Position numbers and translations under genes: made by a program | The notes under the pieces: model-generated | What the model saw: only the letters and a program-made list of their open reading frames with translations | Databases searched by the model: none | What the model was told of the DNA's origin: nothing | In this document: positions 18,749 through 25,812 of the stretch, one piece after another | How the letters are laid out: every line of letters starts with the position of its first letter | Numbering within the stretch: position 1 is the stretch's first letter | DNA from: Nitrospira sp. | Lineage (GTDB): Bacteria > Nitrospirota > Nitrospiria > Nitrospirales > UBA8639 | Reading direction: 5' to 3' | Assembly: GCA_024760505.1 (NCBI GenBank) | Contig: CP058931.1 | Location: 2,800,001-2,864,000, forward strand | DNA: 64,000 nucleotides

Positions 18749-19012
18749 TCACAGGGATTGATCCGGGTATGGGCTTGCCGCAGAAATGCCATCATTCCGC
18801 CAAAGGTCGTATCCGAAATAAACCCGGTCTTGTCTTTTCTTTTCAACGTATTCGCGCGCAAGAGAAATGGCCGCCGCCATCGCCCGCTTAGCGAGAAAAG
18901 TATGAGCCTCTTCGATGTTTTCATCCATCCCGTCCATTTCTGTTTTTATCAAAATAGGAGACACACAACCCTTACACAGCCAATTGGATTCATTAAAGAC
19001 GATCCCTCTCAA
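18749..19012 (-). CDS. Doubtful small ORF
   Basis: An 87-codon frame whose second half (MDENIEEAHTFLAKRAMAAA and on) looks like charged helix and could be a real small protein starting near 18928. No ribosome-binding site is evident, and an overlapping frame (18736-18924) is about equally plausible at the 3' end, so a frameshifted relic is possible. Listed as weak. Confidence 0.25.
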   Translation of the reverse strand: MRGIVFNESNWLCKGCVSPILIKTEMDGMDENIEEAHTFLAKRAMAAAISLAREYVEKKRQDRVYFGYDLWRNDGISAASPYPDQSL

Positions 19013-19095
19013 AAACTTATCACCACAATTCCCACTCCTTTACCTATTCCCATAAACACTCACCTTCCGTGTGGATGACAGAGTGACGCAGAGAA

Positions 19096-19123
19096 GAAAG
19101 GGATCAAAGTTTTGAACCCTTTC
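19096..19123 (-). terminator. Hairpin after the TPP-enzyme operon
   Basis: The arms GAAAGGGATCAAA and TTTGAACCCTTTC pair with one mismatch; read on the minus strand the hairpin runs into TTCTTCTC. It lies 35 nt after the stop of the gene at 19158, so it probably ends the operon that starts at 22705. Confidence 0.6.
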
Positions 19124-19157
19124 GCAAAACAGAGTGACGGATTTTTCGAGCTTTCCG

Positions 19158-20909
19158 TTACACGAGTTCCCGTACCCGATCTGACAAGGCCGTCATGGCA
19201 ATTTTCACCCGGTTCGGTTCGCCTCTTGCCAACGATTCTGCAAATTTGGCGGCTTGGCTCATCGTAATGTTGGCGGGCATCGGAGGTTCAAAAGGATCGA
19301 CGATGGCCTGTACCAATACCGGTCCCGGCGTTTGGAAAGCCTGGTCGATGATGGAACCACAATCCGCAGGATCGTCGACGGTCAGTCCGGTTCCTCCGCA
19401 TGCCTGAGCGACGAGGGCAAAGTCGATGGGATGCAGTTCGCACCCATATTCGGGATTTCCCAGAAACACCATCTGTTCCCATTTAATCTGGCCAAGTGTA
19501 TTATTTTTGATGACGAACACTTTCACGGGCAATTGATATTTGACACAGGTGGCGAACTCAGCCATGAGCATCGAAAAACCCCCATCTCCCACAAATGCGA
19601 TACATTGGCGATCCGGATAGGCGATTTGGGCGGCAATCGCATAGGGTAAGCCGCAGGCCATGGAGGCCAGAGTGCCGGATACCGTGTGCTTCTGCCCTCG
19701 TTTGGCCGGGATTTGCCTGGCCCACCAGGTCGTGATCGTCCCCGAATCACAGGAAACGATGGCGTGGTCAGAAAGACGTTTGCCGAGTTCCCAAGCCACC
19801 ACCTGGGGTTTCATGGGTTTGTCTTTTCGGGTTCCGCGTTCTTCCATCAATGTCCGCCATTTGGCCATTGCCGTTTGTGCCCGTTCCAAAAATTTCCGGT
19901 GTTTATTCCGTTCCAACATCGGCAAGAGCGCTTGGAGGGTTCTCCGGCAGTCGCCAACCAGGCCGACTTCCACCGGGTACCGTAGTCCGATTCGCGCCGG
20001 ATCAAGATCGATCTGGACGGCTCGGGCCTGGCCGGGTTTGGGATAAAATTCCATATAGGGAAATGAGGTTCCGATGAGAAGCAGGGTATCGCAATCCTCC
20101 AGGGCCTCCTGAGAGGGCGCAGTTCCCAATAATCCGATGCCCCCCGTTGTATAGGGACTGTCGTCCGGCACCGACGCTTTTCCCAATAACGGCTTAATAA
20201 TGGGCGCTCCCAGCATTTCGGCAATTTGTTCCAGTTCATCGGTGGCTTCCAAAGCCCCGGCCCCTGCCATGATGGCAATACGTTTTCCCTCATTCAGGAC
20301 ATTGGCGGCTTGTTGTAAATCTGCTGCATTGGGTAATCGCGCGCCACGGGAAAAGATTTCCATCGAATGGTGAGGAATATTGCGTTTGGAATAGCCTCTG
20401 TCTGCTTTTGAATCTTGCAGATCCACGGGAAAATTTATGTGAGCCACCCCGCGATAGCTCAGAGCGGTCCGACAGGCTAAGTCGACCACATTCTCCACAT
20501 GCGTCGCGCTCATGATTCGAGTGTTGTAGACCACGACATCTTCAAAGACTCTGGTAAGATTCACATCCTGTTGGGCATGGGTATCGATCAAATCGTGAAA
20601 ATGATGACCGGTAATAGCCAGTACGGGTTGTTTCTCCATTTTGGCGTCATACAAACCATTCAGAAGATGAAGCCCTCCAGGCCCTGAGGTGGCCAGGCAC
20701 ACACCAAGCTTTCCCGTGTATTTAGCATACCCGCATGCCATCCAGGCCGCTGATTCTTCGTGGCGCACCTGTATGAATTTCATCACATCTTTGCGTTGGC
20801 GCAGGGCTTCCATAATTCCATTAATGCCGTCTCCGGGAAGACCGAATATGACGTCCACGCCCCAATTTTGAAGCTTCTCTATCAACACGTCTGCGGCGGT
20901 TTTTGTCAT
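19158..20909 (-). CDS. Thiamine-diphosphate enzyme, PoxB/pyruvate oxidase-like
   Basis: 583 residues, full-length ThDP enzyme of the acetolactate synthase / pyruvate oxidase group. The N-terminal pyrimidine domain has the activating glutamate in RHEESAAW (Glu51). The central FAD/transhydrogenase-like domain includes LLLIGTSFPYMEFYPKPGQ, and the C-terminal diphosphate domain has GDGGFSMLMAEFATC...NN (about 430-460). The C-terminal tail extends beyond the core as in PoxB, which is membrane-associated and passes electrons to quinone. The best guess is pyruvate dehydrogenase (quinone) or a related decarboxylase; another 2-oxo acid substrate cannot be excluded. GAGAGGAA precedes the ATG. Last gene of the minus-strand set. 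Confidence 0.8.
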   Translation of the reverse strand: MTKTAADVLIEKLQNWGVDVIFGLPGDGINGIMEALRQRKDVMKFIQVRHEESAAWMACGYAKYTGKLGVCLATSGPGGLHLLNGLYDAKMEKQPVLAITGHHFHDLIDTHAQQDVNLTRVFEDVVVYNTRIMSATHVENVVDLACRTALSYRGVAHINFPVDLQDSKADRGYSKRNIPHHSMEIFSRGARLPNAADLQQAANVLNEGKRIAIMAGAGALEATDELEQIAEMLGAPIIKPLLGKASVPDDSPYTTGGIGLLGTAPSQEALEDCDTLLLIGTSFPYMEFYPKPGQARAVQIDLDPARIGLRYPVEVGLVGDCRRTLQALLPMLERNKHRKFLERAQTAMAKWRTLMEERGTRKDKPMKPQVVAWELGKRLSDHAIVSCDSGTITTWWARQIPAKRGQKHTVSGTLASMACGLPYAIAAQIAYPDRQCIAFVGDGGFSMLMAEFATCVKYQLPVKVFVIKNNTLGQIKWEQMVFLGNPEYGCELHPIDFALVAQACGGTGLTVDDPADCGSIIDQAFQTPGPVLVQAIVDPFEPPMPANITMSQAAKFAESLARGEPNRVKIAMTALSDRVRELV

Positions 20910-20960
20910 GCTCTGAGTTCCTCTCTTGTTTTCTCAAGGTGGAAATAACGATTTCCGTCT

Positions 20961-21341
20961 TTACGAATGATCCGTATATGCCATGGTAGACAGGAGAGCA
21001 TTCTCGGCCTGTCGGGAATCCAGCCTGGTATGCTGCACCACAATCGGCACATCGGATTCGAACATGCTTGCGAAATCTGTATCCCTGGGTATAGGTTCAG
21101 GGTCTTCCAAGTCATTAAAACGGATATGACTCGTTCGACGAGGAGGGATGGTGACATGATAAGGCCCCACCGGCTCCCGGTCTGCATAAAAAATTGTAAT
21201 AAGCACATGCGCCGGATCGTCGGAAACATTCAGGAGGCATGCGGTTTCATGACTCGTCATCTGCGGCTCCGGTCCATGGCTTTCGGCAGGGATATATCCT
21301 TCAGGAATAGCCCATCGTTTAGCCCCCATTGATTGACTCAT
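20961..21341 (-). CDS. Sensory rhodopsin transducer (ASRT) family protein
   Basis: 126 residues matching the Anabaena sensory rhodopsin transducer family almost end to end: KRWAIPEGYIP, GPEPQMTSHETACLLN, REPVGPYHVTIPPRRTSHIRFNDL, PRDTDFASM and PIVVQHTRLDSRQ. The family is a small beta-sandwich that forms tetramers. In cyanobacteria it partners a sensory rhodopsin, but many bacteria have it without a rhodopsin and a carbohydrate-binding role has been suggested. No rhodopsin lies in this window. The gene starts in an ATGA overlap with the 59-aa ORF upstream and is followed after 51 nt by the TPP enzyme. Confidence 0.85.
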   Translation of the reverse strand: MSQSMGAKRWAIPEGYIPAESHGPEPQMTSHETACLLNVSDDPAHVLITIFYADREPVGPYHVTIPPRRTSHIRFNDLEDPEPIPRDTDFASMFESDVPIVVQHTRLDSRQAENALLSTMAYTDHS

Positions 21342-21517
21342 GATATTATGTCTTCTTCTGCAGAAGTTCTTTCAGCTTTTCCAACATGTCCTTGCCGATG
21401 GCGACGTTCCCATTCCCTATCCAATGCAGTTTCAACAAGATAGGAAGGTAAAGACGGATCGATATTATCCGAGGAATGCGACCCTTGAGAATCATTGGTG
21501 TTCGACTGTTCATTCAT
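21338..21517 (-). CDS. 59-aa acidic/charged small protein
   Basis: Frame MNEQSNTNDSQGSHSSDNID, then PSLPSYLVETALDREWERRH, ending in SAEEDIIS. AGGAAAGGAA precedes the ATG. The stop overlaps the start of the transducer gene as ATGA, so the two are translationally coupled. The Ser/Asn/Asp-rich N-terminus looks disordered and the LVETALDREWERRHRQGH part looks helical. No family recognised. The coupling suggests it works with the transducer homologue. Confidence 0.6.
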   Translation of the reverse strand: MNEQSNTNDSQGSHSSDNIDPSLPSYLVETALDREWERRHRQGHVGKAERTSAEEDIIS

Positions 21518-21563
21518 GAATAAATTCCTTTCCTTTTTTTATAAGATGAATGAAAATGGTTCA

Positions 21564-22705
21564 TCACGATCCTGACGGACTCTGAGCATGGATGAGCCGG
21601 GGTTTTTTAACCGGCGGACGGCGAAGGCTTTGCCGAAGCGTTGGGCGCCGTTTTCGCTCCACTTCTTTGAGCGGGACCGGTTGGCCTTTATGGGCTGAAC
21701 GATACAGAGCTTCGATAATGCGGACATCATGGAGACCCTCATCGCCTGCCGGTTCAGGAACCGTATCATTCACAATGCAATCCGAAAACTTTAAAAGTTG
21801 TGGGGCAAATTGATCACGTTTGGAAAAGGTGTGCTTTTTCTCTTTCCCATTCACCGTAAGGTAATGAGTAATGGGTTCGACATATTCGTAGGCCGATGTC
21901 ACCCGCAGTTGCCCCTTGGTGCCCACAATCCGAAACTCGGAAACGTCAGCGGCTCCAAAACTACAGATAAAGGTGGCCAACCGATCATCGGGAAATTGAA
22001 GCGTCACCGCGCTCATTTCTTCCACTTCGTCGAATCTGCCGTTACCCTGTCCGGCGGTGTGGGCAAACACCTGAATAGGTTCCGCCTGAAATAGATTCCG
22101 GGCGGCATTCAAACAATAAATACCGATATCCCACAGCGTTCCTCCACCGGTCTCTTCCCGTAACCGGATATTATTTTTATCTTTGACCGGGAGGCTAAAT
22201 GCCGATTGAAAGTACCGGGGTCTGCCGATTTTCCCTGATTGAACCATTTGTATGGCCCGAAGGTTGGCCTCTTCAAAATGAAGCCGATAGGCGACCATTA
22301 ATTTGACATCATGATGGTCCGCTGTGCGAATCATGGTTTCACATTCCTTGACTGATAAGGCCATGGGTTTTTCGCACAATACATGAACGCCCGCTTTGGC
22401 AGCTCTGACGGTATATTCGCAGTGCAAATGATTGGGAAGCGCGATATACACCGCTTCAATTTCTTCCTTTTCCAGACATTCTTCATATTGCTCATAGGCT
22501 CATAGGAATAGAGGCCGTTGATGCCGTATTTTCCTCCCAATTCCTTCAATTTTTTGGGATCATCAGAGATTAAAGCTGCCAATACCGAGTTTTTCTTTGC
22601 ATGTGCAAATGCCGGAAGGACGGCGACTTGAGCGATATAGCCCAGCCCCACTACCGCGTAACGAATTTTCCTGGTGCCAGATGTTCTTTTAGGCGAACGT
22701 GCCAT
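21564..22705 (-). pseudogene. Gfo/Idh/MocA family oxidoreductase, frameshifted
   Basis: Two frames together make one NAD(P)-dependent sugar-type dehydrogenase of about 377 residues. The first (from ATG 22705, AAGGAG upstream) carries the Rossmann motif YAVVGLGYIAQ and runs to GLYSYE. The second continues with QYEECLEKEEIEAVYIALPN, then HEYTVRAAKAGVHVLCEKPM-like EKP motif (VLCEKPMALSVKE), ETGGGTLWDIGIYCLNAAR with the catalytic-region histidine equivalents, and the C-terminal domain. The frames are separated only by an 8-bp tandem duplication (22491-22506). Removing one copy restores a continuous reading frame. First gene of the set that includes the transducer homologue and the TPP enzyme. Confidence 0.85.
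22491..22506. repeat. 8-bp tandem duplication causing the frameshift
   Basis: CTCATAGG occurs twice in direct succession inside the dehydrogenase gene. The gene reads correctly through the site if only one copy is present (YSYE joined directly to QYEE). This could be a recent mutation, a reversible slippage site or an assembly error. Confidence 0.9.
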
Positions 22706-22895
22706 CCTGGGATCTCCTTGAAATCGTGTCAAAAGAGTAAAACAGAGCAGTTCCTTCACAGCTTTTAACAATGTTTTTATCGAAAAAGAACTGGAAAGAA
22801 CCCTGGTTCCAAGAAATATCAGCCAGGATTGACGGTACAGGCCCTGAAGAGATTCCAAAGAGAGGGAGAAGGTTTGGGAGGGGAGACCAAAGTCA

Positions 22896-22928
22896 AACGG
22901 GAAAAAGCCCCGATGGCTTTTTCCCGTT
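22896..22928 (-). terminator. Perfect hairpin after the PRC-barrel gene
   Basis: The arms AACGGGAAAAAGCC and GGCTTTTTCCCGTT pair over 14 bp around a 5-nt loop (CCGAT). It lies 20 nt downstream of the stop at 22948 and separates that gene from the dehydrogenase operon. The internal T tract makes it plausible as an intrinsic terminator on either strand. Confidence 0.75.
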
Positions 22929-22947
22929 GACAGCGAATGAGGTAATT

Positions 22948-23748
22948 TTATTTATTTCCGGAAGATGTCTTACTATGGATTCCAACCTCATTGTTCCATT
23001 TGGGAGTGCCGTCATCTTTCCGGACCGCCAGAACTTTTCCATTTTCTTTCAGGGTAACTTTGGAGGCGATGACCAGACTTTCCCCATCCCGCATGATTCG
23101 TGACCCGGTCACTTCCACTTTATCGCCTTCCTTGATTTCGATTCCCTGCTCCTTGAGATAGTTATCAGGGGCGATGCGCACCCGTTCTGTTCCGGATGGC
23201 GTTTTGACATCCACCACTATCAAACTATCGGTAGTGGTCACTCCGGGCTCAAACATATCGTGATCCACATTTTCCACGGTCCCTTCTACCGTTTCGACTG
23301 TTGCAGGATTGAAATCCTTACTCTGGACGGTAGAAGCTTGCTCGCGGCGCATAGCTGCGTGGTTTTTTGTTGTTCGTTTTTCGCCAATAGGGGCCTCGGC
23401 TACCTGAACCAACATTTTATCATCCTGTTTGGTCAGCTTCACCTCTGCCCAGGGAATCGAATAATTTTCCGACCCGATCCCGAGAGTTCCGCCGAATGTT
23501 CCTCCATATGAGAGCACAATGTACGATATGTGCCCTGTAGTTTGATCAATGAGCAGATCTTGGACTGTCCCGAGTTCTTTGCCCGCCTTGTCAATAACCG
23601 TATTCCCGATGAGGGTGTTGGCATTGAGAAGAAGTTCCCTGGATGGTTGGCCTGACTCGCTCAAGGCTAAGGACATCCCTCCTCCTATGAGAGCAAAGGC
23701 TAATGCCATTCCGAGGGTGCCACTATTTTTGCGTCCGGTGTTCATCAT
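22948..23748 (-). CDS. Secreted PRC-barrel protein with OB-like second domain
   Basis: 266 residues. Signal peptide (GMALAFALIGGGMSLALS), then a PRC-barrel at about 38-115 (NANTLIGNTVIDKAGKELGT, LLIDQTTGHISYIVLSYGG, IPWAEVKL), then a beta-rich domain at about 155-235 (VETVEGTVENVDHD, RVRIAPDNYLKEQGIEIKEG, DKVEVTGSRI). PRC-barrels mediate protein contacts or bind RNA and photosynthetic reaction-centre partners; here the protein is periplasmic. AAAGGAAAA upstream of two ATGs. Related modules recur at 8683, 31616, 33409 and 38669. Confidence 0.75.
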   Translation of the reverse strand: MMNTGRKNSGTLGMALAFALIGGGMSLALSESGQPSRELLLNANTLIGNTVIDKAGKELGTVQDLLIDQTTGHISYIVLSYGGTFGGTLGIGSENYSIPWAEVKLTKQDDKMLVQVAEAPIGEKRTTKNHAAMRREQASTVQSKDFNPATVETVEGTVENVDHDMFEPGVTTTDSLIVVDVKTPSGTERVRIAPDNYLKEQGIEIKEGDKVEVTGSRIMRDGESLVIASKVTLKENGKVLAVRKDDGTPKWNNEVGIHSKTSSGNK

Positions 23749-23973
23749 GATTATTTTCCTTTGTAAGAGTTTTTAATAGTCGGTAAACGATGGTGATCGG
23801 GATTTGTCCTCATTCGTATTCATGCGTAGACTGTGTGGTCACGAGCCGAAGAAGCGTGCATTGTTTTCTCCCTATTGATTTGAAAAGCCCTCCTGCTGTG
23901 CTTAGGCCTCGAGGCTCAGGAAAATTTAACCGTTAAAGCCTCTCGCAGCTATTGAGAGCAATATCTCTCCTGA

Positions 23974-24207
23974 TTAGGGTATGGATTTTCGATGTGATTC
24001 CAATTGTTTTTGAAAGGGTTCAGTGATTGGAAAGGATATATAGGAAATTTGTCCGGGGTTCTGATCTCTCAACAAATCATGAACCGTTACCGTTTTCACT
24101 GGACTTGTCGTGTCAAAAACATTAAGAAGCATCGCAAGCCCCACTCCCGCCACGCTAATAATTACAGCCAGTCCGACTGATTCTTTGATGGTGATGAGTG
24201 GGTTCAT
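23974..24207 (-). CDS. 77-aa single-pass membrane protein
   Basis: Starts MNPLITIKESVGLAVIISVA with one membrane helix (about 10-32), then a soluble tail TVTVHDLLRDQNPGQISYIS. AGGAAA lies 8 nt before the ATG at 24207; longer upstream starts lack a ribosome-binding site. Divergent from the proline-rich gene at 24444. Function unknown. Confidence 0.5.
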   Translation of the reverse strand: MNPLITIKESVGLAVIISVAGVGLAMLLNVFDTTSPVKTVTVHDLLRDQNPGQISYISFPITEPFQKQLESHRKSIP

Positions 24208-24443
24208 GGCTGCTTTCCTGTGGTGAAAATTTCTTGAAAAATTCTTTTTTTTGATTGTAGAGATACCGAAAGAAAATGGGCCTGGATAAAACCCTTGCAT
24301 CTTCCGGCCTCTTCCCTTAAGAAGTTGTCCCGATTTTAAATAAATCCTTTTTCCCAGGGTTCTTGTTAGATGCTTTTGGTTTTTTTTCGGAAGATAATGA
24401 ATGGAGAGAGATAAGGAATCAAATTAAAAAAGAGGTGAAAAAC

Positions 24444-24818
24444 ATGAACCAACCAAAAATGGATATGTGGCCGGTGGTGCTGGGAATCATTGTGATTCTT
24501 CTGATGAATGCCTCTCATCTCCCCATGGGGGTGTCAGGATCAGGTGTCCCAACACCGCCAACTGCAGCTGAAACAATCGCGCAAAAACCACCGGAATTGA
24601 ATAAGGAACCTCGGAACACACAGCCGATCGTTCCACCGAATGATTCGGAGATGGTGGTGGAGCCGGATATTCCCCCAAATCCGGAGGCGGTGGTGACTCC
24701 ACCGGTGGTGGACCCGGAGATGGTGGTGGACCCAACCACCCGAGAGCCCATGACCGAAGAAAAACTGGAACGGCTGACCCCGGAGGCATTGGAGAAAAAT
24801 GCTCCCGAGGAGAAATAA
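24444..24818 (+). CDS. Membrane-anchored proline/valine-rich protein
   Basis: 124 residues. An N-terminal hydrophobic helix (MWPVVLGIIVILLMNASHLP) is followed by a low-complexity, extended segment with repeats of the form EMVVEPDIPPNPEAVV and PEMVVDPTTREPMT. GAGGTG precedes the ATG at 24444. It probably spans the periplasm as an extended stalk. No family recognised. Confidence 0.6.
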   Translation: MNQPKMDMWPVVLGIIVILLMNASHLPMGVSGSGVPTPPTAAETIAQKPPELNKEPRNTQPIVPPNDSEMVVEPDIPPNPEAVVTPPVVDPEMVVDPTTREPMTEEKLERLTPEALEKNAPEEK

Positions 24819-24867
24819 CGGCAGATTCCATGAGCAGATTTTTAAATAATTATCCGTTGAATCTGTT

Positions 24868-25812
24868 TTATATTTTTTTCATGACCACCCTCTGCAAGAG
24901 AGATTCAATTTGGCGTCGGGTGGGATAGGAAGATTGGGAGCCATAGCCGGTGACGGCGTGGGTTGAGGCGGCAACCGCATATGCGGCGGCCTGCTCTGGG
25001 GGTTGATGTTCCAGCATCGCCACACTAAATGCTCCCGCAAACGCATCACCCGCCCCGGTGGTGTCCACCGCATGGACCTCCGGAGCGGAAATGGCAAACT
25101 GGACATCCGTCGTGGCAATCGCGCATCCCCCTGTTCCCAATTTGACACAAACTCCCTTATTTCCGTGTTGTCTAATTCTGGTAGCCGCTTCGAAAGCGTG
25201 GTCATGATTTTCAATTGGGATTTTTGTCAATCGCTGAGCCTCTGATTGGTTGGGAGTCAAATAACAGCCGGATTTTAATAATTCCTCATCCAATCTCTCA
25301 GACGGTGAAGGATCCAGGACAATGGGCATTCCACATTCCTCAGCTTGTCGAACTGCCTGCTTGACAATGGGCAGGGGGACTTCCAAATTCACGGACAATA
25401 CGGATCCGGGTGGTGCCGTGTGTATGGCGTATTTGACTAATTCTTCATCCTCTTCGGACCAGGCGGCATTGGCATTCGGTGCCATGATAATCCCTTTCCG
25501 TCCGTTTGGTTGAACCATGATGACTGACACTCCTGTGGCTTGGTTTTTTATGCTGCGGATAGTGGATAAATCGACTCCAAGTGTCCGTAAGGGGTGAAGG
25601 GCGATTTCCTGAAGTGAATCAGATCCAATTCGAGCAATTAATTGCGCCTCGATGCCCAGATAACGGGCTAGCCAGGCCACATTGGCGGCCTTTCCTCCAC
25701 CGGCCATAAGAAAATCCTGACCCAACAGTGTTTCCCCCGCTTCCGGCCAACGATCCGCACGGAGTTGAATATCTACATTCACGCTTCCAAGGGATAAGAT
25801 TCGAGCGCTCAT
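24868..25812 (-). CDS. PfkB-family sugar kinase (ribokinase-like)
   Basis: 314 residues. The N-terminal signature GGGKAANVAWLARYLG (37-53) and the C-terminal PfkB signature DTTGAGDAFAGAF with catalytic Asp256 are both intact, as is the ATP-site strand VKLGTGGC. It transfers phosphate from ATP to a sugar, most like ribokinase; the substrate is unproven. The start overlaps the stop of the GH65 gene (ATGA type), so the kinase and glycosidase/phosphorylase are translationally coupled and probably act on the same sugar. Confidence 0.85.
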   Translation of the reverse strand: MSARILSLGSVNVDIQLRADRWPEAGETLLGQDFLMAGGGKAANVAWLARYLGIEAQLIARIGSDSLQEIALHPLRTLGVDLSTIRSIKNQATGVSVIMVQPNGRKGIIMAPNANAAWSEEDEELVKYAIHTAPPGSVLSVNLEVPLPIVKQAVRQAEECGMPIVLDPSPSERLDEELLKSGCYLTPNQSEAQRLTKIPIENHDHAFEAATRIRQHGNKGVCVKLGTGGCAIATTDVQFAISAPEVHAVDTTGAGDAFAGAFSVAMLEHQPPEQAAAYAVAASTHAVTGYGSQSSYPTRRQIESLLQRVVMKKI

